A stretch of 64,000 nt of DNA from Flavobacterium sp. (lineage in GTDB: Bacteria > Bacteroidota > Bacteroidia > Flavobacteriales > Flavobacteriaceae), in contig NZ_JAQSDH010000033.1 in assembly GCF_029945805.1 (NCBI RefSeq), forward strand, positions 124,001-188,000. The letters are read 5' to 3'. The first letter of the stretch is position 1, and every line of letters starts with the position of its first letter. The translations under genes and the position numbers were made by a program. Below are positions 26,527 through 34,370 of the stretch, in pieces. The notes under the pieces are model-generated. The model was not told the DNA's origin, did no database searches, and saw only the letters and a program-made list of their open reading frames with translations.

Positions 26527-27195
26527 ATGAAAAAAAGAGTATTTACAATCGCGATCCTTGCTACAGTAGCATTAGGTTTTACATCTTGTAAAGATGAAAA
26601 GGCGACAAAAGCCGAAAAAACAGTTAACAATTATGTTGTCTATGTGGACTCATTAGGAAATGTAGCAGCGGATGATGCAAAGGCGAATTGGGAATCAATT
26701 GATGCTAGCTATCAAATGAAAATTGCTGATGCTGAAACTTCTTTAACGGAATCAGACAATGAAGCGTTAAGAGAAAAATTGGCTGCCAGCAAAATGAAAT
26801 ATGAAGCAATGAAAGCTAAATATATGGCTGAATTGGAAGCAGCAAAACCTGTTGTAAAAACGCCTAATCAAATGGTTAGAGATCGCTTTTTTGGTGAAGG
26901 TAAAGTTGGAGAAGATATGAACTTTTCATGGGTAAATAAGGATAATATCCTAAAAGTTTACCAAGATTTTTACGATTCTTATAAAGCAAACAAAGGAGAT
27001 TTTTCTAGAGAAGATTTTGATGAAACAAAATTATTATATGAAGCCTTAGATAGCAGAAAAAATACTGTTGAGAAAGAAGGATTAACTTCTGAAGACAACA
27101 ATAAAATTGCATCTATAAAATTCAAATTTGCGCCAGAGTTCAAAATAAACCGTATTGGTGCAAAAGCAAGAGAAAATTCAGAAGCTAAGGAATAA
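26527..27195 (+). CDS. Lipoprotein of unknown function, helical
   Basis: 222 residues. The signal has a lipobox (ALGFTSC, Cys21), so the protein is lipid-anchored. The rest is rich in Lys, Glu and Ala with long helical stretches (KMKYEAMKAKYMAELEAAK) and a middle motif MVRDRFFGEGKVGEDMNFSWVN. No known domain is recognised. A TGTAAC-type promoter candidate is upstream and a strong terminator downstream, so it is a single-gene unit. It may be an envelope-stress lipoprotein, but this is inference. Confidence 0.85.
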   Translation: MKKRVFTIAILATVALGFTSCKDEKATKAEKTVNNYVVYVDSLGNVAADDAKANWESIDASYQMKIADAETSLTESDNEALREKLAASKMKYEAMKAKYMAELEAAKPVVKTPNQMVRDRFFGEGKVGEDMNFSWVNKDNILKVYQDFYDSYKANKGDFSREDFDETKLLYEALDSRKNTVEKEGLTSEDNNKIASIKFKFAPEFKINRIGAKARENSEAKE

Positions 27196-27226
27196 AGAAA
27201 TAAAAGAAGTTGGTTTTTAATGTAAG

Positions 27227-27254
27227 AAATGGCAATCAGGGATGGTTGCCATTT
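27227..27254. terminator. Bidirectional terminator
   Basis: AAATGGCAATC (27227-27237) pairs with GGTTGCCATTT (27244-27254), 11 bp with one G-U pair and a T-run. It separates the lipoprotein gene from the convergent methyltransferase gene. Confidence 0.88.
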
Positions 27255-27256
27255 TT

Positions 27257-28036
27257 TTATGCCCGAATCACAAAATGTTCTTTCAATTGTTCGTCTCTAA
27301 AGAATACAATTCCCCACTGAAACGTATCAATAGTTACGGTAACTTTGGGATGATTTTGAATAATTTCCCAAGCTTCTTCCATGTCTTGTGACCAATGAAT
27401 ATCATCAAATATCCAGACACTTTCGTTAGTAACTGTTGGTAATAATAAGTCGAAATAGTTTAAAGTGGCTTGTTTGGAATGATTGCCGTCGAAGTAAATT
27501 AGCTGATAGCTGTCAGCTGTTAACTGATAGCTTTTTAAATATTCTGAGAACTCTTTTACAACAGGATTTATAGTATCAAATTTAAATTCTTGAAATTGCT
27601 TTTTTGCAATCGAACTTGTTTCAGGACAACCTTCTAATGTTGTTATTTTGGAGTTTTTATTTCCTAGTGAAAGGGCAGAAGTAGCCAATCCTAATGAAGT
27701 TCCGATTTCCAGAATATTTTCTGGTTGAAAATAATTAGCAATTCTGAAAAGTAATTCGGCTCTTTTAGAAGAGATTCCAGCATTCATAGCAATTTGGTCA
27801 ATCGCTCGAGTGTTGCTTTTGAAAACTCGTGAACCTGAGCCAAAATCGGTAACTTCTATTTTATTTTTATTTGCCAAAAGCGAATTTCGATAACTTTTCA
27901 GAATAGAATATTCAGCATATTTCTTCTTGTCGTAAAAACATTTGGTAACCAAACTAAATACAAACGGAGAATGTACTCCGTGTTCGTTTTTGGATTTCCA
28001 AAGAAACTTTAAATATGATTTTATGATGTGTAACAT
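27257..28036 (-). CDS. Class I SAM-dependent methyltransferase (O-methyltransferase-like)
   Basis: 259 residues. The SAM-binding motif I is ILEIGTSLGLATSALSLG, followed by the acidic strand end TLEGCPETSS. Later strands are YQLIYFDGNHSKQATLNYFD and SVWIFDDIHWSQDMEEAW, both typical of class I O-methyltransferases. The substrate is unknown. Around residues 169-180 the sequence SYQLTADSYQL is encoded by a near-perfect DNA repeat (27501-27532) of the simple-repeat type seen between genes, an in-frame insertion within the fold. Confidence 0.85.
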   Translation of the reverse strand: MLHIIKSYLKFLWKSKNEHGVHSPFVFSLVTKCFYDKKKYAEYSILKSYRNSLLANKNKIEVTDFGSGSRVFKSNTRAIDQIAMNAGISSKRAELLFRIANYFQPENILEIGTSLGLATSALSLGNKNSKITTLEGCPETSSIAKKQFQEFKFDTINPVVKEFSEYLKSYQLTADSYQLIYFDGNHSKQATLNYFDLLLPTVTNESVWIFDDIHWSQDMEEAWEIIQNHPKVTVTIDTFQWGIVFFRDEQLKEHFVIRA

Positions 28037-28045
28037 ATTTTTTTG

Positions 28046-28138
28046 TTACACAGAGATTCGCGGAGTTTGCCCAGAGATTCACTAAATTTTTAAATTTATT
28101 TCTGCGAATCTTTTTTTTCTCTGTGAATCTCTGTGAAA
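28046..28138. repeat. Inverted and direct copies of an ACAGAGATTCNC motif
   Basis: A 20-nt arm at 28046-28065 (TTACACAGAGATTCGCGGAG) is inverted-complementary to 28119-28138 with few mismatches. Two partial copies lie between (near 28071 and 28101). The element fills the gap between the ABC-F stop and the methyltransferase start and could form a long hairpin. Confidence 0.7.
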
Positions 28139-28141
28139 TAG

Positions 28142-30004
28142 CTATTCCATTTTTGAAGAAAGCTCAAACCAACGCGTTTCTTTTTCTTCCATTTTCTTGA
28201 TGATGACTTCCAATTCTTTGGCTTTTGCCGTAATATCTGCATCAGCAACTTTTCCGTCAGCGAATTGGTTTTCGATTTGTTTTTTCTCGTATTCCAAATC
28301 CTTAATTTCACGTTCAATTTTGTTGAATTCTTTCTGCTCGTTGAAGTTCAGTCCAGCAGCAGTATTATTTTTCTCTTTCCAATTGACTTTTTCCGTGCTT
28401 ACGCTCGACAAGTTTTTAGGCTCTGTAGAATCTTCATAGGCTCTGAAATCAGAATAATTTCCTGGGAAATCTTCAATTTGTCCTTCACCTCTAAAAATGA
28501 ACAAATGATCTACAATTTTATCCATAAAGTAGCGATCGTGAGAAACTACCAATAAACATCCTGGATAATCCAAAAGGAAACTTTCCAAAACATTCAACGT
28601 CACGATATCCAAGTCATTCGTTGGCTCATCGAGAATCAAGAAATTCGGATTCTGAATCAAAACCGTACACAAATACAATCGTTTTAATTCACCACCGCTT
28701 AATTTTTCAACAAAATCATATTGCTTTTTGGCATCAAATAAGAAACGTTCCAATAACTGCGAAGCCGAAATGATTTTACCTTTCGTAAGCGGAATGTATT
28801 CACCATATTCTTTAATAATATCAATTACTTTTTGTCCCGGTTTCGGATTGATTCCACTTTGCGTATAATAACCTACTTTAATCGTATCGCCAATGACCAC
28901 TTTACCAGCATCTGGAAGCATAGTTTTGGTTAAGATATTCAGAAACGTCGATTTTCCAGTTCCGTTTTTTCCAATGATTCCAATGCGTTCGCCACGCTGA
29001 AAATCATAAGTAAAATTATCAAGTATCGTTTTGTCTTTGAATTTTTTATACAATTTGTGCAGTTCGATAATCTTGCTGCCCATACGTTCCATATTGATTT
29101 CAAGCTCTACAACATTTTCTTTACGTCGACTTTCCGCTTTTTCTTTAATCAAATAGAAATCATCTTGCCGCGATTTTGATTTGGTCGTTCTCGCTTTCGG
29201 TTGACGGCGCATCCAAGCCAATTCTTTTACAAAAAGATTTTGCGCTTTATCAACACTCGAATTTTCCATCGCAATGCGTTCTTCTTTCTTTTGAAGATAA
29301 TAAGAGTAATTTCCTTTGTAATTGTATAGTTTTCCGTTGTCTAATTCGATGATTTCGTTACAAACGCGCTCCAAAAAGAAACGATCGTGTGTTACCATAA
29401 ACAACGTAATATTTTCTTTAGCAAAATAGCTTTCCAACCATTCAATCATCTCTAAATCCAAGTGATTCGTTGGCTCATCCAAAATCAGTAAGTCAGGACG
29501 ATTGATCAAAATAATGGCCAATGACAATCGTTTTTTCTGTCCACCCGAAAGCGATTTTACTTTTAGTTTTAAATCATCTAGTTTTAATTTGGATAAAATT
29601 TGCTTGAACTGCGTTTCAAAATCCCAAGCATTGTGGCTGTCCATTTCGTCAAAAGCCAATTGGTATTTTTCTTCATCTTCCGGATTTTCCAATGCTTTTT
29701 CGTAGCGCTCAATTACATGTAGAATATCATTATCCGAAGCAAAAACACTTTCTTCAATCGTCAGTTCATCTTGAAGTTGATTGTTTTGCGAAAGAAAGGC
29801 CATTTTGATTCCTTTTCGAATGATAATCTGACCCGAATCCGGTTCATCATCACCATTAATCATTTTCATAATTTGGGTTTTCCCCGAACCATTTTTGGCG
29901 ATAAACGCAATTTTCTGGTCTTTATTAATTCCGAAAGAGATGTTTTCAAACAAAGTTCTTTCGCCAAATGACTTCGATATATTTTCTACTGAAAGGTAAT
30001 TCAC
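28142..30004 (-). CDS. ABC-F family ATPase (Uup/EttA-like)
   Basis: About 620 residues from GTG 30004 (VNYLSVENISKSFGER); an upstream TTG at 30022 is a less likely start. ABC-F proteins bind the ribosome E site rather than transport. Two ATPase domains are clear: GKNGSGKTQIMKMING with LSGGQKKRLSLAIILINRPD, then GKNGTGKSTFLNILTK with LSGGELKRLYLCTVLIQNPN, separated by the basic linker RRQPKARTTKSKSRQDDF. A C-terminal coiled coil (about 540-620) makes it Uup-like. The role in translation or ribosome assembly is inferred from family. Confidence 0.92.
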   Translation of the reverse strand: MNYLSVENISKSFGERTLFENISFGINKDQKIAFIAKNGSGKTQIMKMINGDDEPDSGQIIIRKGIKMAFLSQNNQLQDELTIEESVFASDNDILHVIERYEKALENPEDEEKYQLAFDEMDSHNAWDFETQFKQILSKLKLDDLKLKVKSLSGGQKKRLSLAIILINRPDLLILDEPTNHLDLEMIEWLESYFAKENITLFMVTHDRFFLERVCNEIIELDNGKLYNYKGNYSYYLQKKEERIAMENSSVDKAQNLFVKELAWMRRQPKARTTKSKSRQDDFYLIKEKAESRRKENVVELEINMERMGSKIIELHKLYKKFKDKTILDNFTYDFQRGERIGIIGKNGTGKSTFLNILTKTMLPDAGKVVIGDTIKVGYYTQSGINPKPGQKVIDIIKEYGEYIPLTKGKIISASQLLERFLFDAKKQYDFVEKLSGGELKRLYLCTVLIQNPNFLILDEPTNDLDIVTLNVLESFLLDYPGCLLVVSHDRYFMDKIVDHLFIFRGEGQIEDFPGNYSDFRAYEDSTEPKNLSSVSTEKVNWKEKNNTAAGLNFNEQKEFNKIEREIKDLEYEKKQIENQFADGKVADADITAKAKELEVIIKKMEEKETRWFELSSKME

Positions 30005-30060
30005 GGTAACAATTTTTTGCAAAAGTAGTTTATTGCGAGTGATGAAGCAATCTTTTATTT

Positions 30061-30188
30061 GAAACGAACGGCTTGATCTTTATCAGTTAATCTTATTCCC
30101 GCTTTTCATTCCAATCTTTTCAGGATTTCCTTTTCACTAGGTTGCAAGGCAATCCCAAAAAGGATTTCCATTACAATCGGGGTTAAAG
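30061..30188 (-). repeat. Dispersed intergenic repeat, copy B (enlarged)
   Basis: On the minus strand it begins CTTTAACCCCGATTG and ends GCCGTTCGTTTC, the same boundaries as copies A and C, with the shared internal GAAAAGCGGGAAT. The middle is longer by about 47 nt, with GGATTTCC present twice in inverse context. It lies between the ABC-F start and the toxin-antitoxin promoter. Confidence 0.7.
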
Positions 30189-30254
30189 AGTTAGGGTCTT
30201 TTGTGTTTTTACCTTTTAAAAATTTCATATATTTGAAATGTAAAATCAGTAGAA

Positions 30255-30452
30255 ATGAATGATAAAAAGAAAAATACCGCTAAAGAACCTTCTGAAGTTT
30301 ATGAAACTGCAGCTAAAGAAAATGTTGATAAATTAAATCCTATTTTATTTCAATCGATTGAGAAATCTAAAAAAAATCACAAAGTAGGTGCTGTTATTTC
30401 TCATGAAGAGGCCATGCTTAAAATTAAAGAGCGTTATCCTATTTTAAAATGA
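30255..30452 (+). CDS. Putative antitoxin of a RelE-type module
   Basis: 65 residues, mixed charge, with an N-terminal Lys-rich stretch and a C-terminal segment HKVGAVISHEEAMLKIKERY. No classical DNA-binding fold (HTH, AbrB, RHH) is visible, but the layout, a small first gene overlapping a RelE-like toxin by ATGA (30449-30452), is that of an antitoxin. The tail HEEAMLKIKERY is a plausible toxin-binding helix. A -7 TATATTTG lies at 30228-30235. Confidence 0.75.
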   Translation: MNDKKKNTAKEPSEVYETAAKENVDKLNPILFQSIEKSKKNHKVGAVISHEEAMLKIKERYPILK

Positions 30453-30733
30453 ATTATAGTTTTAATTGGGATTCAACCGCATTACAAACTTATTTAGATG
30501 AAATTGAATTCATATTTTTGAAATGGAATTATAAAGAAGTTGAGAAGTTTAAAATTCTAGTCGACACCAATTTAAAACTATTATCTAAAAATCCTGAAAT
30601 AGGCGCTTACAACAAAATATCAGAAGTTTATATTCTAGTTATTTCAAAACAAACTTCTCTTTATTACAGTTTTGATGCTACAACAAAAATAATTGAATTA
30701 CATGTTATTTTGGAACACTCTAAAAAATCTTGA
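30449..30733 (+). CDS. RelE/ParE-family toxin
   Basis: 94 residues. The fold pattern of RelE/ParE is present: an N-terminal strand (YSFNWDSTALQTYLDEIEFI), a helix (YKEVEKFKILVDTNLKLLSKNPEIG) and strands (VYILVISKQTSLYYSF, IIELHVILEH). The basic catalytic tail of true RelE is weak (HSKKS), so it may be a ParE-like gyrase poison or a weak RNase. The start overlaps the antitoxin stop by four nt, giving translational coupling. Confidence 0.85.
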   Translation: MNYSFNWDSTALQTYLDEIEFIFLKWNYKEVEKFKILVDTNLKLLSKNPEIGAYNKISEVYILVISKQTSLYYSFDATTKIIELHVILEHSKKS

Positions 30734-30760
30734 AGATTTACAAAAGTTGCTTTAAATTTG
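30730..30760 (+). promoter_or_regulatory. Complete -33/-7 promoter of the glycosyltransferase gene
   Basis: TTG at 30730-30732, 20 nt, then TAAATTTG at 30753-30760, matching the Bacteroidota consensus. The ATG at 30766 follows after five nt, so the transcript should be leaderless or nearly so. The promoter overlaps the end of the toxin gene. Confidence 0.6.
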
Positions 30761-30765
30761 CACCT

Positions 30766-31926
30766 ATGCAACTATCCGTTATCATCCTTAATTATAATGT
30801 ACGTTTCTTTTTAGAACTCTGCGTTTTGAGTGTGCAAAATGCCATTCAGAATCTGGATGCCGAAATTATTGTCATTGATAACAATTCATCAGACAATAGT
30901 TGCGCGATGATGAAACAGTGTTTTCCGAATATAAAACTTATCCAAAACAAAGAAAATTCAGGTTTCCCTAAAGGTAATAATATTGGTGTTGCAACAGCCA
31001 AAGGCGAATACATCTGCATCTTAAATCCCGATACGGTAGTTGCCGAAGATACTTTTGAAAAAATACTAGCTTTCGCGAAAAGTAAAACCGATTTAGGAAT
31101 TGTGGGCTGTAAACTTATTGACGGAACCGGAAACTTTTTACCTGAAAGCAAACGAGGAATTCCAACGCCTTGGGTTGCGTTTACCAAGATTTTTGGGTTG
31201 TATAAATTCTTTCCAAATTCTTCTTTATTCAACAACTATTACGCTCAACATTTAAATGAAAACCAAACGGGTAAAGTGGATATTTTGGTTGGTGCTTTTA
31301 TGGTGATGAAGCGTGAATTGTATAACGAAATTGGCGGTTTTGATGAAAAATGCTTTATGTATTCCGATGATATTGATTTGAGTTATATGGCGTTGCAGAA
31401 AGGAAAATCTAATTATTATTTCCATGAAACGACAGTGATTCATTTTAAAGGAGAAAGTACTGTAAAAGACGGAACGTATATGAAACGTTTTCAGGAAGCA
31501 ATGAATTTCTTTTATAAAAAACATTTTAATGTGTCATTTTTCTTTTCGTTGTTCATGAAAATCGGGATACTATTTTTCTCTTTTGTCAAAATGTTTCAGG
31601 GAAACGTCAAGCCAAAACCAAGTCCAGATAAGTATCTTTTCGTTTCTGATACTGAATCTATAAGAGAAAAATTAGAAAACAAACTTCAAAAAAATACAGA
31701 AAGAATTCTTTTAGAAAACGGAAAAGCAGTATTTTCGCAATCGTTTTCGGAGAATAGAAATGTGGAAGTAATTTTGGATACAAATTATCTTAAATTTAAA
31801 GACGCAATCGCTTTTTTCGAAACCAACAAAAACAAGTCGTTTACATTTAAGTTGTTACCAATGCAAAGCAATTTCATCATCGGAAGCAATAGTAGTAACG
31901 ATAGAGGCGAAGTGATAACAATATGA
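30766..31926 (+). CDS. Glycosyltransferase family 2, membrane-associated
   Basis: 386 residues from ATG 30766; the frame extends to a TTG at 30730, but that lies in the toxin gene. The GT-A fold begins LSVIILNYNVRFFLELCVLS, with IVIDNNSSDN, GFPKGNNIGVATAKGEYICI and the DXD-like ILNPDTV. The acceptor region includes VGAFMVMKRELYNEIGGFDE and MYSDDIDLSYMA. A membrane helix near 260-285 precedes an extra C-terminal domain. Likely involved in polysaccharide or glycolipid synthesis (rhamnosyl/galactosyl type). Confidence 0.9.
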   Translation: MQLSVIILNYNVRFFLELCVLSVQNAIQNLDAEIIVIDNNSSDNSCAMMKQCFPNIKLIQNKENSGFPKGNNIGVATAKGEYICILNPDTVVAEDTFEKILAFAKSKTDLGIVGCKLIDGTGNFLPESKRGIPTPWVAFTKIFGLYKFFPNSSLFNNYYAQHLNENQTGKVDILVGAFMVMKRELYNEIGGFDEKCFMYSDDIDLSYMALQKGKSNYYFHETTVIHFKGESTVKDGTYMKRFQEAMNFFYKKHFNVSFFFSLFMKIGILFFSFVKMFQGNVKPKPSPDKYLFVSDTESIREKLENKLQKNTERILLENGKAVFSQSFSENRNVEVILDTNYLKFKDAIAFFETNKNKSFTFKLLPMQSNFIIGSNSSNDRGEVITI

Positions 31927-32045
31927 GAATTACGAGTTATGAATTACGGTTTGAAAGAATTAAAATTGTTGAATTCGAGATAAAACCTAATTTGTTTTCC
32001 TAATTTTGCAAACGAAATTGAAAAACACAACTTTAGTTTACAGAT

Positions 32046-33350
32046 ATGGCAAAGTTTGAATTGAAATTACCTAAAATGGGTGAAAGCGTTGCGGAAGCAA
32101 CCATTACAAATTGGTTAAAAAGCGTTGGTGAAAAAATCGAGGCGGATGAAGCTGTTTTGGAAATCGCAACGGATAAAGTCGATAGCGAAGTTCCAAGTGA
32201 AGTTTCGGGTACGTTAACCGAGATTTTATTTCAGGTAAATGATGTCGTAAAAGTGGGGCAGACCATTGCCATTATCGAAACCGAAGGCGGTAGCGCTGCG
32301 CCAAGTCCAGTTGCAAATGCTGTTGCGGCTCCAGTTGCTGAAGTTGCTAAAACGGTTGATCCCGAAACTTCGGGAGCTCAAGCTGCAGTTACTCCGGCTG
32401 ATTTTAAATCATCAGATAAATTCTTTTCACCTTTAGTAAAAAATATTGCGACTGCAGAAGGAATTTCTGTAGCTGAATTGGAAAATATTAACGGTTCTGG
32501 AAAAGAAGGACGTGTTACCAAAGAAGATATTCTAAAATTTGTCGAAAGTCGAAAATCGAAAGTTGAAAGTCAGGTTACTACTAAACCAGTAGCTGCGCAG
32601 GTTACTCCATCAGTACAAGCTGCTCCGGTTTCTGTAAATGGCGGCGACGAGATTATTGAAATGGACCGAATGCGTAAGCTGATTTCGGGTTATATGGTGG
32701 CTTCTGTGCAAACATCGGCACACGTACAATCCTTCATTGAAGTTGATGTGACCAATATTGTAAAATGGAGAGAAAAAGTAAAAGTAGCGTTCGAAAAGCG
32801 TGAAGGCGAAAAACTGACGTTCACTCCAATTATGATGGAAGCCGTTGCGAAAGCGCTGAAAGACTTCCCTGGAATGAACATTTCTGTTGATGGCGATTAC
32901 ATCATCAAACGTAAAAATATAAACCTTGGTATGGCTGCGGCTTTGCCAAACGGAAACTTAATCGTTCCCGTAATTAAAAATGCAGATCAACTGAATTTAG
33001 TGGGAATGGCAAAAGCAGTTAACGATTTAGGAAATCGCGCTAAAACCGGAAAACTAAAACCAGACGATACGCAAGGCGGAACGTATACGGTTACCAACGT
33101 TGGAACGTTCGGTTCAGTATTTGGAACACCAATTATTAATCAGCCACAAGTTGGAATATTAGCACTTGGAGCCATTAGAAAAGTTCCTGCGGTAATTGAA
33201 ACTCCAGAAGGTGATTTCATAGGTATACGTCAAAAAATGTTCTTGTCACATTCTTATGATCATAGAGTCGTTGATGGTGCATTAGGCGGAAGCTTCGTAA
33301 AACGAGTAGCAGATTATTTAGAAGCATTTGATCCGAATAGAGATTATTAA
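32046..33350 (+). CDS. 2-oxoacid dehydrogenase complex dihydrolipoyl acyltransferase (E2)
   Basis: 434 residues. The lipoyl domain (about 1-78) carries the lipoylated lysine K44 in EIATDKVDSEVPSE. The E1/E3-binding peripheral domain spans about 125-170 (FSPLVKNIATAEGIS, GRVTKEDILKF). The catalytic domain has the active-site SHSYDHRVVDGALGG. Substrate choice (branched-chain, pyruvate or 2-oxoglutarate) cannot be fixed; the text is closest to branched-chain-type E2. The linker includes VESRKSKVESQ, encoded by simple-repeat DNA (32541-32572). The -7 TAATTTTG lies at 32001-32008. Confidence 0.93.
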   Translation: MAKFELKLPKMGESVAEATITNWLKSVGEKIEADEAVLEIATDKVDSEVPSEVSGTLTEILFQVNDVVKVGQTIAIIETEGGSAAPSPVANAVAAPVAEVAKTVDPETSGAQAAVTPADFKSSDKFFSPLVKNIATAEGISVAELENINGSGKEGRVTKEDILKFVESRKSKVESQVTTKPVAAQVTPSVQAAPVSVNGGDEIIEMDRMRKLISGYMVASVQTSAHVQSFIEVDVTNIVKWREKVKVAFEKREGEKLTFTPIMMEAVAKALKDFPGMNISVDGDYIIKRKNINLGMAAALPNGNLIVPVIKNADQLNLVGMAKAVNDLGNRAKTGKLKPDDTQGGTYTVTNVGTFGSVFGTPIINQPQVGILALGAIRKVPAVIETPEGDFIGIRQKMFLSHSYDHRVVDGALGGSFVKRVADYLEAFDPNRDY

Positions 33351-33372
33351 TCGTATTTAAAATTTATAAACT

Positions 33373-33400
33373 AAAACCTTTCAAGTAATTGAGAGGTTTT
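33373..33400 (+). terminator. Terminator after the E2 gene
   Basis: AAAACCTTTCAA (33373-33384) pairs with TTGAGAGGTTTT (33389-33400), a 12-bp stem with a GTAA loop and one wobble pair, followed by T residues. Confidence 0.88.
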
Positions 33401-33550
33401 TTAATTTTATAATTACTGAGTGACAGATAAACGTAGATGTTTTAGTTGGATGTAAAAAACTGTAATTATGTAAAATTATAGCTCGTTTGATGTAATTTTT
33501 TTTGATCCATGTTGGGTTAGATTTGATGATATAAATTAACTTTCACTATT

Positions 33551-34072
33551 ATGAAAAATCTATCCCTTTGTGCACTCTCCTTATTTACATTCTGTATTTC
33601 GTTTGCACAAGAAATTAAGACTACAATTGTTGTAGATTCTGTTCAAACAAAAATTGAATCCAGTAAATACGCCAATGATGAAAAAAAATCTCAACTCAAA
33701 TCCGATCTTTCTGATCAGAAAAAAGTCATCAGAGATCAAAAACGACAAGACAATATAGCAACAGACGAACGAAAAGAATTAGCCAGAACTCAAAAAAAAC
33801 TTAAAAAGGAGCAAAAGCAAGTTCAAAAAGAGAATAGAGCGATAGCAAAAAGTAACGATAAGTTGAACAATGCTAAAGCAAAAGAAATTAAGCTTAATCA
33901 GAAATTAATTAATGCCAATAAAGATTTAGTTAAAATTCAAGGAAAATACGAAAGCAAGAAAAATTCAGGGAAATTATCTGCGGTACAAAGCAGCGAATTT
34001 GAAGTTAAAATAACAAAAAAACAACTTGAAGTAAAAAAGATAGAAGAAGACATTTCCAATTTGAATAGATAG
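33551..34072 (+). CDS. Secreted coiled-coil protein, lysine-rich
   Basis: 173 residues. A signal peptide (MKNLSLCALSLFTFCISFAQ) precedes a long Lys/Gln/Glu helix without prolines (KKVIRDQKRQDNIATDERK, then KKLKKEQKQVQKENRAIAK), predicted coiled coil. No enzymatic motif is present. It could be a periplasmic structural protein. A strong terminator follows directly. Function unknown. Confidence 0.8.
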   Translation: MKNLSLCALSLFTFCISFAQEIKTTIVVDSVQTKIESSKYANDEKKSQLKSDLSDQKKVIRDQKRQDNIATDERKELARTQKKLKKEQKQVQKENRAIAKSNDKLNNAKAKEIKLNQKLINANKDLVKIQGKYESKKNSGKLSAVQSSEFEVKITKKQLEVKKIEEDISNLNR

Positions 34073-34122
34073 TTTTTTCAATAAAATATTTATCAAAACA
34101 GAATTCTTCTCTTCAATACCAT

Positions 34123-34152
34123 AAAAAGCCCGAAATTTTAGTCGGGTTTTTT
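34123..34152 (+). terminator. Terminator of the coiled-coil protein gene
   Basis: AAAAAGCCCGA (34123-34133) pairs with TCGGGTTTTTT (34142-34152) with one G-U pair and an eight-nt loop, ending in T-rich DNA. Confidence 0.85.
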
Positions 34153-34169
34153 TATTTTCACTTGTTTCA

Positions 34170-34316
34170 AAATCATTATTGCACGTTCTAAAGTCATTCT
34201 GGGAGGTCCTAAAATCATTTATAATCAGTAAAAAATCATTTATCATCGGTTACTATTCATTTTTAACTGGTAACAAATCATTTACGTTTACTGCTAAATC
34301 ATTTGTTAAAATAATC
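34170..34316 (+). repeat. Seven tandem 21-bp repeats with conserved AAATCATTT core
   Basis: Units begin at 34170, 34191, 34212, 34233, 34254, 34275 and 34296, exactly 21 bp apart. Each starts with AAATCATTT or a near variant (AAGTCATTC, TATTCATTT); the other 12 bases vary. The array sits between a terminator and the exonuclease promoter. The 21-bp period puts cores on one helix face, like iterons, but also reads as heptad-repeat peptide in frame. Confidence 0.85.
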
Positions 34317-34370
34317 TAATTATCGACCATCTGTAACTTCAATATTTTATATTTGCTCGCTTAATATTTT

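Noticed and set aside
33974..34246. Minus-strand frame with NDF heptad repeats across the 21-bp array
   Set aside because: The repetition comes from the DNA period; the frame runs through a terminator and into the coiled-coil gene.
34170..34316. CRISPR array
   Set aside because: Units are 21 bp with a nine-base core and no 25-40-bp spacers; no cas genes are present.
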